A stretch of DNA of 64,000 bases, taken from an uncultured Granulosicoccaceae bacterium. Lineage in GTDB: Bacteria; Pseudomonadota; Gammaproteobacteria; Granulosicoccales; Granulosicoccaceae. Numbering within the stretch: the stretch's first letter is position 1; every line of letters begins with the position of its first letter. The stretch lies in NCBI GenBank assembly GCA_938020525.1, contig CALIHW010000048.1, positions 32,962 through 96,961 on the forward strand. The letters run 5' to 3'. Made by a program: the position numbers and the translations under genes. Positions 1 to 9,384 of the stretch are shown here, piece by piece. Below the pieces are notes generated by a model. That model was not told the origin of the DNA. It made no database searches and saw nothing but the letters and a program-made list of their open reading frames with translations.

Positions 1-1
1 T

Positions 2-2338
2 GATGCAGGTATTGTTTCACATAGTGATGTGTCGCTTTATGTGATGACGCCGGAATTCGGTGCGGCGAGTCAGCTGGAAAAAATCGACATGCTCGATGTC
101 GCTGACGTAGTCGCGATAAACAAGTTTGATCGAAAAGGTGCTGCAGATGCTCTGCGTGATGTTGCCAAGCAGGTGCAGCGAAACCGTGAAGATTTTGCTA
201 CACCTCCTGAGCAAATGCCGGTTTATGGCACGATGGCATCGCGTTTTAACGATGACGGAGTTAGTGCTCTCTACAATGCAATACTTAAACAATTGCAGGC
301 TAAAGGTTTGTCATCTGCGGGTGGTGCATTAAGTGTAACTGACACCCGGCACTCGACAGATGACTCTGTCATTGTGCCTTCGCATCGCAGTCGTTATCTG
401 GCAGAAATTGCAGAGACGGTTCGTGGTTATCATTTGAAGGCAGATCAGCAGGCAGCGACTGTGCGTGAAAAACAACAGTTGCAATCAGCATTAAAGTTAA
501 TGAAAAACGCTGGTGTCACAGTTGACGAAGACGGGATTTTCGGATTGATCGCGCAACGTGAACAGTCTCTTGATAGTCGTAATGTGAGTCTTCTCAATGA
601 ATGGCCGCAGCTGGCTGAACGATATAATAAAGATACTTTCGAGGTTGAGATTCGAGATCGCAAGATTGTCACCGAATTAAAGCACGAAACCCTGAGTGGT
701 AATCCAATCAGAAAAGTGAGTCTGCCGACATTCAGCGATCAGGGTGATTTACTGTATTGGTTACTTCGAGAAAATTTACCCGGTTTTTTTCCGTATACCG
801 CAGGTGTTTTTCCGTTTAAACGTGAAGGTGAAGACCCAACACGAATGTTTGCAGGTGAAGGAGATCCTTTCAGAACTAATGCGCGTTTCAAGGCATTGTC
901 TGAACACGCGCCAGCCAAGCGTTTATCGACCGCATTTGATTCTGTAACACTTTATGGCAATGACCCGGATCGCAGACCGGATATCTATGGCAAGGTCGGT
1001 AACTCTGGTGTTTCAATTGCAACTGTTGAAGATATGCAGGTGCTATACGACGGCTTTGATTTGTGTGAGCCGACGACATCAGTCTCTATGACTATAAACG
1101 GCCCGGCACCAACTATTCTTGCATTCTATTTCAATGCGGCATTCAGACAGCAACAGAAAAAATTTGAAGATGAAAAAGGTAGAGCACCAAGCAGTGATGA
1201 GCGAGTAGAAATTAAAAAATGGACGCTTGCCAATGTGCGCGGAACCGTTCAGGCAGATATTTTAAAAGAGGACCAGGGTCAGAACACTTGCATCTTTTCA
1301 ACTGAATTCAGTCTGAAGGTCATGGGTGATATTCAGGAGTACTTTGTTGAGAATAACGTCCGAAATTTCTACTCTGTTTCTATTTCCGGTTATCACATCG
1401 CTGAGGCAGGAGCGAATCCGATAAGTCAGCTGGCTTTTACGCTTGCTAACGGGTTTACCTATGTAGAGTCCTATCTTGCTCGTGGTATGCACATCGATGA
1501 TTTTGCGGCTAATCTTTCGTTCTTTTTTAGCAACGGTATGGATCCGGAATACACAGTGATGGGGCGGGTGGCGAGGCGTATCTGGGCTGTCGCGATGCGT
1601 GACAAATATGGTGCTAATGAAAGAAGTCAAAAGCTTAAATATCACATTCAGACATCTGGCAGATCTTTGCATGCGCAGGAGATGGCATTTAATGATATCA
1701 GGACTACTCTACAGGCGCTGATCGCAGTTTATGACAATTGTAATTCGCTGCATACCAATGCTTATGATGAGGCAGTTACTACGCCAACTGAGGAGTCAGT
1801 TCGACGTGCTATTGCAATACAGTTGGTGATTAATCGAGAGTGGGGATTAGCAAAATGTGAAAACCCTAATCAGGGTGCTTTTGTGATTGATGAATTGACA
1901 GATCTGGTTGAGGAGGCAGTGCTTTTAGAGTTTGAACGTATTTCTGAACGAGGTGGTGTGCTGGGCGCGATGGAAACCGGATACCAGCGCGGTAAGATCC
2001 AGGAAGAATCTATGTTATACGAGCATCGTAAACATGATGGTTCTCTGCCTATTATTGGTGTAAATACGTTTGTCAATCCGACTGATACTACCGAGGAACA
2101 GGTAATTGAACTTGCTCGTTCGACCAAAGAAGAAAAAGAAAGTCAGATTGCACGGCTGGAAAAATTTAAACATAAAAACGCATCTGAAGCTGAGGAGGCA
2201 CTGGAGCGAATAAAGTCTGTCGCTATGTCTAATGGCAACGTGTTTGCCGAGTTGGTTGATGCTGTGCAGTACTGCTCTCTTGGTCAGATTACTGATGCGC
2301 TATTTGAGGTGGGTGGCGAATACCGGCGAAACATGTAG
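2..2338 (+). CDS. icmF: Fused isobutyryl-CoA mutase IcmF, 3' part (5' end outside window)
   Basis: Interconverts isobutyryl-CoA and n-butyryl-CoA with adenosylcobalamin. IcmF normally carries a B12-binding domain, a MeaB-like G-protein chaperone and the mutase barrel in one chain. The reading frame is already open at base 2, so the B12 domain and start of the GTPase lie upstream; the GTG at 29 is internal. The GTPase end is seen through its NKFD guanine-specificity motif (about 118-129), followed by the linker and the mutase domain. Two residues separate IcmF from methylmalonyl-CoA mutase: Phe in GVFPFKR (codon 809-811) where the latter has Tyr, and Gln in QGQNTC (codon 1280-1282) where it has Arg. 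Both favour a C4 branched acyl-CoA substrate. The conserved [10 protein letters not shown] stretch is intact and the C-terminus is complete. The truncation is a window-edge effect. Confidence 0.92.
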   Translation, partial: DAGIVSHSDVSLYVMTPEFGAASQLEKIDMLDVADVVAINKFDRKGAADALRDVAKQVQRNREDFATPPEQMPVYGTMASRFNDDGVSALYNAILKQLQAKGLSSAGGALSVTDTRHSTDDSVIVPSHRSRYLAEIAETVRGYHLKADQQAATVREKQQLQSALKLMKNAGVTVDEDGIFGLIAQREQSLDSRNVSLLNEWPQLAERYNKDTFEVEIRDRKIVTELKHETLSGNPIRKVSLPTFSDQGDLLYWLLRENLPGFFPYTAGVFPFKREGEDPTRMFAGEGDPFRTNARFKALSEHAPAKRLSTAFDSVTLYGNDPDRRPDIYGKVGNSGVSIATVEDMQVLYDGFDLCEPTTSVSMTINGPAPTILAFYFNAAFRQQQKKFEDEKGRAPSSDERVEIKKWTLANVRGTVQADILKEDQGQNTCIFSTEFSLKVMGDIQEYFVENNVRNFYSVSISGYHIAEAGANPISQLAFTLANGFTYVESYLARGMHIDDFAANLSFFFSNGMDPEYTVMGRVARRIWAVAMRDKYGANERSQKLKYHIQTSGRSLHAQEMAFNDIRTTLQALIAVYDNCNSLHTNAYDEAVTTPTEESVRRAIAIQLVINREWGLAKCENPNQGAFVIDELTDLVEEAVLLEFERISERGGVLGAMETGYQRGKIQEESMLYEHRKHDGSLPIIGVNTFVNPTDTTEEQVIELARSTKEEKESQIARLEKFKHKNASEAEEALERIKSVAMSNGNVFAELVDAVQYCSLGQITDALFEVGGEYRRNM

Positions 2339-2354
2339 GGCTGGATCATTTTTA

Positions 2355-2389
2355 CATAACTTGACACTGTCAATTGTATATTCGTTATG
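2355..2389. promoter_or_regulatory. Palindromic operator-like site overlapping a -35-like box
   Basis: Between icmF and the SDR gene lies TTGACA-C-TGTCAA (2361-2373), a perfect 6+1+6 palindrome. It is framed by CATAAC (2355-2360) and its reverse complement GTTATG (2384-2389). The left arm equals a consensus -35 box; a convincing -10 is not obvious. Short perfect palindromes of this shape are typical of dimeric TetR or MarR repressors. A MarR gene starts about 900 bp downstream, but nothing in the sequence proves it binds here. Confidence 0.4.
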
Positions 2390-2446
2390 AGCAGTGGTTA
2401 TATCAGTGCGATCAATTAACCAGCTGAAGGTGGGAGTGAAGAATCA

Positions 2447-3190
2447 ATGGGTGTTGCAATTATCACAGGGGCAAGTCGTGGTATTGGTGCGGCGACTGCA
2501 ATTCAAGCTGCGCAAAATGGTTACTCTGTGGTTGTTAACTACAGAAGTAATGCGCAAGCCGCGAATGAAGTTGTTGATCAAATTATCTCGTCGGGTGGGA
2601 CCGCAATTCCGATCGCGGCAGATGTGGGTGTCGAGGCAGATGTATTGCAGTTGTTCGAGCAAACATTGTCAAAGTTCGGTCGTCTTGATGCACTGGTGAA
2701 CAACGCCGGGATTCTGGAGCCGCACATGACTCTTGAATCGATGACCGTTGAGCGTATAACCCGTGTGCTGAACACTAATGTCATTGGAACGATGCTCTGT
2801 GCCCGCGAAGCGGTAAAGTGCATGTCAACCAAAAATAGTGGTTTTGGAGGTGGTATTGTCAACGTCTCGTCTATTGCTGCCCAGCTTGGCTCGCCGCGTG
2901 AGTATGTTGACTATGCAGCTAGCAAAGGCGCAATTGATACTTTTACTAAAGGTCTGGCTGGTGAAGTGGCAGATTGCGGCATTCGGGTTAATGCTGTCAG
3001 ACCTGGTGTTATTTATACCGAGATACACGCATCTGGCGGTGAACCAGAGCGAGTTGATCGGGTAAAACACAATGTGCCGATGCAACGTGGAGGTACTGCA
3101 GAAGAAGTTGCAAGTGCAATCATATGGCTATTATCTGATCAAGCTTCTTACACCACTGGTGCTTTGATTGATGTAAGTGGTGGCAGATAA
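2447..3190 (+). CDS. SDR-family NAD(P)-dependent oxidoreductase (FabG-like)
   Basis: A 247-residue classical short-chain dehydrogenase/reductase, the usual family length. The N-terminal Rossmann fold has TGASRGIG (residues 8-15), NNAG follows near residue 85, and the catalytic set is Ser in NVSS plus YAASK. An Arg in the first loop (VNYRSN) suggests NADP(H) preference, as in FabG-like enzymes. The C-terminal SYTTGALIDVSGGR is typical of the family. The start ATG follows a GGGAGTGAAG ribosome-binding stretch. The substrate cannot be read from the sequence; the position behind icmF and an operator-like palindrome hints at acyl-CoA or hydroxyacid metabolism, as inference only. Confidence 0.85.
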   Translation: MGVAIITGASRGIGAATAIQAAQNGYSVVVNYRSNAQAANEVVDQIISSGGTAIPIAADVGVEADVLQLFEQTLSKFGRLDALVNNAGILEPHMTLESMTVERITRVLNTNVIGTMLCAREAVKCMSTKNSGFGGGIVNVSSIAAQLGSPREYVDYAASKGAIDTFTKGLAGEVADCGIRVNAVRPGVIYTEIHASGGEPERVDRVKHNVPMQRGGTAEEVASAIIWLLSDQASYTTGALIDVSGGR

Positions 3191-3289
3191 GTATCAATAA
3201 GCAAGCTTGTGACGGTATGTAACATTCTCGAGCCAATTATGTATGCCTTAGGAAAAGTAATTTTGCTAGGATAAAACCCGTAGAGGCAT

Positions 3290-3760
3290 ATGATGGAGTA
3301 TTGGATGGAGGATAGTGTTGACGAGCTGCACTCCTTGATCAATGTGAAGCTGAATGTAGTGAACGTAAAGCTTAGCCGCCAGATTGGTCAGGCCGTCCAG
3401 TCCAAAGCCAATTTGCGTTTGCCCGAGTGGCGCATAATTTCGCTGCTTTCTTCTGCTGGATCCATGAGTCAGGCAGATATCAGAAGCAACATTGGCATGG
3501 ATAAGGGGCAAATCAGCAGGACTGTGAAGGCCATGCTCCAAAACGAACTTTTGCGCTTTGAAGGACAGGATAGCCAGGCTAGAAATGTGCGGCTTTGCCT
3601 GACCGAGAAAGGTCATGATGTTCATATGCAGGTCGACTCAATGATGGAGAAACACAAAGCACAGGTGTTGTCTTTGCTTTCTCCTGATGAAAAACAGGCG
3701 TTGTACAACTGCCTGGTTCAGATTGAGAAATCTGTCGACAACTGGCGCACGCAAGGTTGA
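3290..3760 (+). CDS. MarR-family transcriptional regulator
   Basis: A 156-residue protein with the MarR winged-helix layout: N-terminal dimerisation helix, then a wHTH in which the recognition helix lies around DKGQISRTVKAMLQ, a beta wing (ARNVRLCLTEKG) and a long C-terminal helix for dimerisation. Members are usually dimers that bind short palindromes and release them on binding small aromatic or acyl ligands. Start choice is open: AGAGG sits only 3 nt before the first ATG (3290) but 6 nt before the next in-frame ATG (3293), and GGAG precedes a third at 3305. It may control the upstream SDR/icmF region; the target is not shown by the sequence. Confidence 0.85.
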   Translation: MMEYWMEDSVDELHSLINVKLNVVNVKLSRQIGQAVQSKANLRLPEWRIISLLSSAGSMSQADIRSNIGMDKGQISRTVKAMLQNELLRFEGQDSQARNVRLCLTEKGHDVHMQVDSMMEKHKAQVLSLLSPDEKQALYNCLVQIEKSVDNWRTQG

Positions 3761-4124
3761 GGGTGCCGGGGAAAAATCCCCAGTTCCCCAAGTAGGCCCC
3801 CAAATAGTCCCTAGCAGGCAGTCCCTCAGGTTTAATACCCAGTATTTCCCCGCTGACGTTGGCCGCTCTGAAAGGCCCGACTCCGCTCAGTGCCTAACTC
3901 TTCGAGAGCAGAGAACTCCTTAGTCCGGGTTGGATTCGCCTTTTGTGTCTGGTAGCTAAAAATATCTCCCGCTGTAACCATTTCAGTGCTGCCGAGGCCT
4001 CGCGTTGTAGAAGAGAGCACGGTAATCAATCCCTGGAAATGCGATAGTGCGCCGCTCCAGGCGGACAGTTCGTATACGATGTCTGCTACAACATTTTTTG
4101 CGAAATTTATATTAGAAAGGCTGT
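3761..4124. other. Gene-poor spacer between MarR and GGDEF-EAL genes
   Basis: 364 bp with no convincing gene. Just after the MarR stop is a small hairpin (GGGGA-AAAA-TCCCC, 3768-3781) without a T-tract, followed by a run of C-rich near-repeats (about 3781-3830). The minus strand is open through this area and encodes a stretch faintly resembling the PAS segment of the neighbouring protein, but it has no recognisable start or family. The promoter of the downstream gene should be here; no clear -35/-10 pair is visible. Confidence 0.4.
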
Positions 4125-6926
4125 ATGGCAGCACATTCCATCGGAGCCGCAAGACCACGTAATTCCGCACTGAAAGACGCGCGGCTAACCTACCGTGCCT
4201 GCACGCTGGGGTACGCTGAGTCACTTCGGTTAACGTCGCCCACCCAGCTCGTTGGGCAATCGGATTTCGACTTTTTGTCCGATCGTGGTGCAGCACTGGT
4301 GCATGCTGCGGAAAAAAGAGTTTTGCAGACTGGTACCACCGAGATTACTGCTGGCGAAATTCTGAGCAAGCGAACCGCGGGAAAGTTTTTTGTGCGTAGT
4401 CCGGTGTTCAATCGTTCCGGTCAGATATGTGGGATTGAAATATCAGTTGTTAGTGTTGACGAGTTGCATCGTAGTTACCAGCTATTGCTCGGTACCGAAC
4501 TGCAGCTGCGCGATGTTATTAATCAGTCTCCATTTGGCTTACTGATTCACCGTAACTACGAATTGATTTATGTTAATGCAAGCTGGTTAGAGTTGATGGG
4601 TAGTGCCGGGTCATCTCCCGGTGCGGAGGAAATAAAAAAGCTTGTTCCAGCCAGCGGCGATGATTACAGGGTTGTACGTTCGGTTAATTCTGCCGGTGTC
4701 GAGCAGGATCTGCGTTTGCAGTCGCGAATTGTAAGATGGAATGGCAGCGATGCCAGTGCTGTTTATTGTGTGCCGGGTGAATCTCTGCAAATCGACAAGC
4801 CGCAAACCAGGAGCTTAACGGGTGCAAATTTTAACTTCATTGAGAAACGTCATGGTCACAGGCGCAGCACGGAAGTATCATCATCCGTTTCGCTGGTTGA
4901 TCGCGATCACGAGTTTGATGCCGAGTTTTTTCAAAACATAGGGCAGCCTGTTCTAGTGTGCGATGCTTGGGTGCCCGTGTACTTTAATAGATCTGCCAAA
5001 TTACAGTTGGCGCTTGAGAGTAATGACAAGTATCAATCGATTTCTTCATGGTTTAGCGATCGTGATCGAGCAACCATAGAAGCACTTATAAAAAGTCAGC
5101 AAAGTGTCTCGGTAAATGAACAATCTGATCTCAATGAAACAGTAGTTGCACGTGTAGAGCGTAATGGTCGAGCTTTTCAAGCTTTTGTTGGTGCAATGCA
5201 CTGGAAAGATCGTGATCTGGTGTACATATCGTTGCAACCAGAGGAGGAAAAAGAGTCGGAGCTTCAACACACTATATCCAGACTGAATGACTATGTGTCA
5301 GCGGCAGGAGACTTTTATTGGGAAATGGATGGTGGGTTACGGATGACTCGAGTCTCTGTGGAGATGAAAGAGTTTCTTGGTGTAGAGACTGATCATCTAT
5401 TGAATACTTCATTGGAAACATTGATTGCCCAGCACGTTCATGAGGATGATCGGGCTGAATGGAAGGTATTGCTTGTGGACCTGGGCAAGCATTTATCATT
5501 TCGTGATCGTGAATACACCTGGCGTCGCAAAGATGGTGAGAAAAGAGTGGTAAAGCTCTCAGGCGTGCCGGTATTTGACTCAAATGAGAAATTTGTTGGG
5601 TATCGTGGGGTTGGTTGGGATTTCACTGCACAACATCATAGCGCGAGTATTGTTGCTTATCATGCCAGTCACGATTCTCTTACAGGTCTTGTAAATCGAC
5701 GTGAGTTTGAGCTCCGCTGCAATGATGCGATCACGCGGACTGCGGCTGCGAATCAGGCGCTGTGTTTTATCGATTTGGATAATTTTAAGCGGGTAAACGA
5801 TACCGCCGGTCATCTAGCTGGCGATGAGCTATTGCGGCAACTTTCATCGCTGTTTACCAGTCTCGTCAGAAAGAGTGATGTGTTAGCGCGACTCGGCGGA
5901 GATGAGTTCGGACTACTTATTTACGATGTTGGTATAAAAGAAGCGATGCGTCTTGCGACACAGTTGCGCGCTGAAGTGGAGAGTTTTCAGTTCGATTGGG
6001 AGGGCAAGCAGTTTTCAGTTGGTGCGAGTATCGGTCTGGTTATGATTGATGATCGTTGGGATTCTCGCTCCGCGTTGTTTGGCGCTGCGGATGCAGCTTG
6101 CTATGAAGCCAAGCATCAGGGGCGAAATCGCGTGGCTGTATTTACGGATGCTCAGGCCTCGACTGATCATAAACAGGGTGAGCAACATTGGGACGAGTAT
6201 ATTAAAAATGCTATCGAACAAAGAAATATAAAGCTTGCGCTGCAGAGAATAGCGAAGCCGGATCTTTTGGGCGATGATGGTTCACGGATAGAAATTCTAA
6301 TGCGACTGCCTGCTCCTGATGGTGAGTTGATGATGCCTGGTGCAGTCTTGCCTCTTGCGGAAAGGTTTGGATTAACAGTTGAACTCGATAAAGCGGTTAT
6401 CGAACTTACTTTGGATTGGTTGGATGGCCAACCTCACGTTACGGATGGCTTAGATCTTTGCTGCGTCAATTTGAGTGGAGCCTCAATAGGTGATGAGAAA
6501 TTCCAGAATTATCTTCATAAGTTACTCAATGCCTCTGCAATAGATCCCTCGGTGTTATGCTTTGAGGTAAGTGAAGCAGCAGTAAGTACGAATCTGACCG
6601 CTGTGTCGGCCTTCATGGATAGGTTTGGTGCACAAGGCTGCAAGTTCGCGATGGATGATTTCAGCGGTGCAATTCAGTCATTTAACTATCTGAAGAAGCT
6701 CCCCGTCACCTTTGTAAAAATCAATAGTGCCTTTGTGCGGGCGATAATGGACGACCCGGTTCATTATGCGATGGTGCGGTCTATCAATGATGTTGCGCAG
6801 ACTCTTGGTAAACAAACTATTGCAGAATCTGTGGAGTCAGCTGACGTACTTTTGAAGCTGCAAGATCTCGGTGTGAATCTGGTGCAGGGATATCATATCT
6901 CTGCACCAGAGATGATTGATTTTTAG
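4125..6926 (+). CDS. PAS-containing GGDEF-EAL c-di-GMP signalling protein, EAL degenerate
   Basis: A 933-residue cytoplasmic signalling protein with no membrane segment. The N-terminal half holds several PAS-like sensor regions; the last (about 390-500, ending in GYRGVGWDFT) has the PAS-PAC look. The GGDEF domain is intact: GGDEF at residues 591-595, and the inhibitory I-site RKSD spaced exactly five residues before it, so diguanylate cyclase activity with product feedback is likely. The EAL domain is weak at key places: EIL replaces EAL (723-725), DDFSG replaces DDFGTG, KIN replaces KID, AESVES replaces AEGVE. Phosphodiesterase activity is therefore doubtful and this domain may only bind nucleotide. 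The convergent neighbour ends 6 bp away. The ATG at 4125 has only a weak AGAAAGG upstream. Confidence 0.88.
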   Translation: MAAHSIGAARPRNSALKDARLTYRACTLGYAESLRLTSPTQLVGQSDFDFLSDRGAALVHAAEKRVLQTGTTEITAGEILSKRTAGKFFVRSPVFNRSGQICGIEISVVSVDELHRSYQLLLGTELQLRDVINQSPFGLLIHRNYELIYVNASWLELMGSAGSSPGAEEIKKLVPASGDDYRVVRSVNSAGVEQDLRLQSRIVRWNGSDASAVYCVPGESLQIDKPQTRSLTGANFNFIEKRHGHRRSTEVSSSVSLVDRDHEFDAEFFQNIGQPVLVCDAWVPVYFNRSAKLQLALESNDKYQSISSWFSDRDRATIEALIKSQQSVSVNEQSDLNETVVARVERNGRAFQAFVGAMHWKDRDLVYISLQPEEEKESELQHTISRLNDYVSAAGDFYWEMDGGLRMTRVSVEMKEFLGVETDHLLNTSLETLIAQHVHEDDRAEWKVLLVDLGKHLSFRDREYTWRRKDGEKRVVKLSGVPVFDSNEKFVGYRGVGWDFTAQHHSASIVAYHASHDSLTGLVNRREFELRCNDAITRTAAANQALCFIDLDNFKRVNDTAGHLAGDELLRQLSSLFTSLVRKSDVLARLGGDEFGLLIYDVGIKEAMRLATQLRAEVESFQFDWEGKQFSVGASIGLVMIDDRWDSRSALFGAADAACYEAKHQGRNRVAVFTDAQASTDHKQGEQHWDEYIKNAIEQRNIKLALQRIAKPDLLGDDGSRIEILMRLPAPDGELMMPGAVLPLAERFGLTVELDKAVIELTLDWLDGQPHVTDGLDLCCVNLSGASIGDEKFQNYLHKLLNASAIDPSVLCFEVSEAAVSTNLTAVSAFMDRFGAQGCKFAMDDFSGAIQSFNYLKKLPVTFVKINSAFVRAIMDDPVHYAMVRSINDVAQTLGKQTIAESVESADVLLKLQDLGVNLVQGYHISAPEMIDF

Positions 6927-6932
6927 AATTAT

Positions 6933-8426
6933 TTAAGGCTTGGCAGGTGTTGCTTCAATAGTCTCTTTTTCAGATTTCTTGCCACGTCGCCATCGATGGA
7001 AACGTTCCAATACCTTTAGTGCAAACTGTGGCGCATGTGCTTTCTGCCAGTTGCCGGCTACAGCTTTGTTAGCTTCTGACATTGTCGGGTAAGTATGTAT
7101 TGTGCCGAGAATCTTTTTAAGACCCAGCTTGTATTTCATTGCGGTGACAAACTCTGTCAGCAGGTCGCCGGCATGAGCACCGACAATGGTTGCTCCAAGA
7201 ATCTGATCTTTGCCAGGCTTAGTTAAAACTTTTACAAAGCCATGATCTTCGCTATCCGCTATTGCGCGATCGAGATCGTCTATACCGTAGGTTGTAACCT
7301 CGTAAGGTATATTCTTTTCTGTTGCCTCAGACTCGTTCAATCCGACACGTGCGACTTCAGGGTCAGTAAATGTTGCCCATGGTATTACTGAGTAATCCGC
7401 TTTGAATTTTTTAAATTGTCCGAACAGGCTGTTGACAGTTGCGAACCAGGCCTGATGAGAAGCTGTATGGGTAAACTGATACGGGCCGGTGACATCCCCA
7501 ACGGCAAAAATATTCTCGTAATTGGTTCTCAGGAAATCATCTGTCTCGATGGTAGTATTCTTTCGAAGGTTAACGCCAAGTTCTTCGAGCCCGAAGCCTT
7601 CAACATTTGGTTTCCGGCCGATAGCAACCAGCATAGCATCAAATGGAACTTCGATAGTTTTACCATGCTGTTCACATACTAGTACTTGTTCTGTGCCTTT
7701 CTTGCATGCTACGGCCTTTGTGTCTGTTAATACGTTGATGCCTTCAGCGATGAATTTTTCCTTTACCAGTTCCGAGATTTCATCGTCTTCCCGCCCCATT
7801 ATTTGTGGCGCCATTTCAACCTGGGTGACTTCGCTGCCAAGTCTTGAGAATGCCTGCGCCATTTCACAGCCAATGGGTCCGCCGCCGAGAACAATCATTC
7901 TTTTGGGCTGTTCGCGCAATTCCCAAATATTGTCTGAGCTATACCAGGTAACCTGATCGAGTCCTTCTATAGGTGGTATGAAAGGTCGCGCACCTGTTGC
8001 AAGAATAATATTGCGAGCAGTGATTTTCTGGCCGTTGACTTCAACTGTCCATGGGTCAATGATTTTGGCTTCCCCGGTAACGCAGTCGACACCAAGTCCG
8101 GTAAAGCGTTCTATAGAATCGTGTGGTTCAATCCTTTTAATGACATGCTGTACCCGTTCCATAACATCGGAAAATTCAAAGTCCGCAGTGGCGGATTTGA
8201 TGCCGTACTTTTCAGATGTTTTGACATCATGTAGAAACCGCGCACTTTTAATTAGTGCCTTGGATGGTACGCAGCCTGTATTCAGGCAATCACCACCCAT
8301 CTTATGTCTTTCGATCAAGGTAACTTTAGCTTTGACAGCAGCAGCAATTAAGGCCGCAATTAATCCACCCGATCCAGCGCCGATGACGACGATATTCGTG
8401 TCGAAATATTTGGGAGCGTTATGCAA
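6933..8426 (-). CDS. FAD-dependent pyridine nucleotide-disulfide oxidoreductase (mercuric reductase/lipoamide dehydrogenase-like)
   Basis: Two-dinucleotide-fold flavoprotein of 497 residues from the preferred start. FAD-binding GAGSGG at 16-21, redox-active disulfide CLNTGC (C47, C52), NAD(P)-binding GGGPIG in the middle, FAD-contacting GDV, and a C-terminal HTYPTMSE segment with the His-Glu pair. It lacks the heavy-metal-associated N-domain and the vicinal C-terminal Cys pair of true MerA, so mercury reduction is unlikely; the physiological substrate is unknown. Start: TTG at 8426, six bases after AGGAAAG and overlapping the upstream gene's stop by 8 nt, giving the usual family N-terminus (HNAPKYFDTNIVVIG). 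The next ATG (8507) would overlap that gene by 89 nt. Pairing with a TVP38-like membrane protein recurs in this family. Confidence 0.85.
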   Translation of the reverse strand: MHNAPKYFDTNIVVIGAGSGGLIAALIAAAVKAKVTLIERHKMGGDCLNTGCVPSKALIKSARFLHDVKTSEKYGIKSATADFEFSDVMERVQHVIKRIEPHDSIERFTGLGVDCVTGEAKIIDPWTVEVNGQKITARNIILATGARPFIPPIEGLDQVTWYSSDNIWELREQPKRMIVLGGGPIGCEMAQAFSRLGSEVTQVEMAPQIMGREDDEISELVKEKFIAEGINVLTDTKAVACKKGTEQVLVCEQHGKTIEVPFDAMLVAIGRKPNVEGFGLEELGVNLRKNTTIETDDFLRTNYENIFAVGDVTGPYQFTHTASHQAWFATVNSLFGQFKKFKADYSVIPWATFTDPEVARVGLNESEATEKNIPYEVTTYGIDDLDRAIADSEDHGFVKVLTKPGKDQILGATIVGAHAGDLLTEFVTAMKYKLGLKKILGTIHTYPTMSEANKAVAGNWQKAHAPQFALKVLERFHRWRRGKKSEKETIEATPAKP

Positions 8427-9108
8427 CGGAAACTTTCCTTTTTTTATAGAGGCCGAGAAGTTTTTTCGCGACGATCGGGAAGATTCCGAGTAGAGCGAAT
8501 GCGGCAAGTAGTGACGGAGATAAAATATCTTTTAATGAATCCAGTTTAGCCAGTTGGTTTCCGGCGTTTACGAACACTGCGGTTGCTGGCAACATTCCAA
8601 CTTGACTGACTAGTGCGTAGATTAGCGTCTTAATGCCGGTCAGGCCCATCAGTAGATTCACAATGAAAAAAGGTACCACTGGTATCAATCTGAGGGTAAA
8701 TAGATAGAAGGCACCTTCTTCTTCCATGCCTTTGTTGATGGTCTGTAAGTGATGCGAGAATTTGTTCTGCACAATGTCGCGGAACATGAAACGGGAGAAA
8801 AGAAAGGCAAGGGTAGCGCCGATAGTAGAGGCGAATGACACGATTATCAGTCCGGTAAAAAATCCAAATATCGCACCCCCTGCGAGTGTTAAAATTGACG
8901 CTCCCGGAAGAGACATTGCAGCTACTGCAACATAGAGCAGAAAAAAACCGGCGATTGCCACAGCCTTGTTTTCAGCTGTGTAACTCACCAGAGACTGGTG
9001 TTGTGCCTTCAGGTAATCCAGCGACAAATATTGGCTGAGATCAAAGACAAAAAATGCGCCAATCAATGCCAATACCACAAGTACAACCAGAATCTTTATA
9101 TTTTTCAT
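8419..9108 (-). CDS. TVP38/TMEM64-family (DedA-superfamily) membrane protein
   Basis: A 229-residue integral membrane protein: N-terminal TM (ILVVLVVLALIGAFFVF), then the SNARE-associated/VTT domain with paired hydrophobic helices and the typical glycine-rich turn (LPGASILTLAGGAIFGFFTG) and FTLRLIPVVPFFIVNLLMGLTGI motif. Family members reside in the inner membrane and are linked to lipid scrambling or transport. It is translated first and coupled to the downstream flavin reductase (8-nt overlap), suggesting a membrane-associated redox pair. No strong Shine-Dalgarno precedes the ATG at 9108. The 276 bp upstream (9109-9384) carry no recognisable gene. Confidence 0.85.
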   Translation of the reverse strand: MKNIKILVVLVVLALIGAFFVFDLSQYLSLDYLKAQHQSLVSYTAENKAVAIAGFFLLYVAVAAMSLPGASILTLAGGAIFGFFTGLIIVSFASTIGATLAFLFSRFMFRDIVQNKFSHHLQTINKGMEEEGAFYLFTLRLIPVVPFFIVNLLMGLTGIKTLIYALVSQVGMLPATAVFVNAGNQLAKLDSLKDILSPSLLAAFALLGIFPIVAKKLLGLYKKRKVSVA

Positions 9109-9384
9109 GTGAATTTTTCATAAGCGTCAATTATTGAGGTTGACGGAATGTTTGTCGGTATGGATGCAGGTGTGTTCACCTTGCATCGAATATACCCCTT
9201 CGATGTACAGCTCTGCCTTAAGTTCCTGCTGCCCCGATGCAGGTCAGCAGGCGTGGATGTGATGTATTCCTTGTGATTTACCAAGAGTGAGTATTGAATT
9301 GGGCGTAAATTGGTGTTTATGGGCATGGTAAATGAGCAATTGCGAAATATTGGTATGAAAAATTTAAGGAAATGTTAGTAACAG

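Noticed and set aside
1298..1672. 124-residue minus-strand open frame inside icmF
   Set aside because: It lies wholly antisense to strongly conserved mutase sequence and shows no family features.
6933..8426. True mercuric reductase MerA
   Set aside because: No heavy-metal-associated domain, no C-terminal vicinal cysteines and no mer genes nearby.
9105..9326. 73-residue minus-strand open frame upstream of the TVP38-like gene
   Set aside because: No ribosome-binding site, no hydrophobic or domain pattern, and it runs into the neighbouring start; most likely non-coding.
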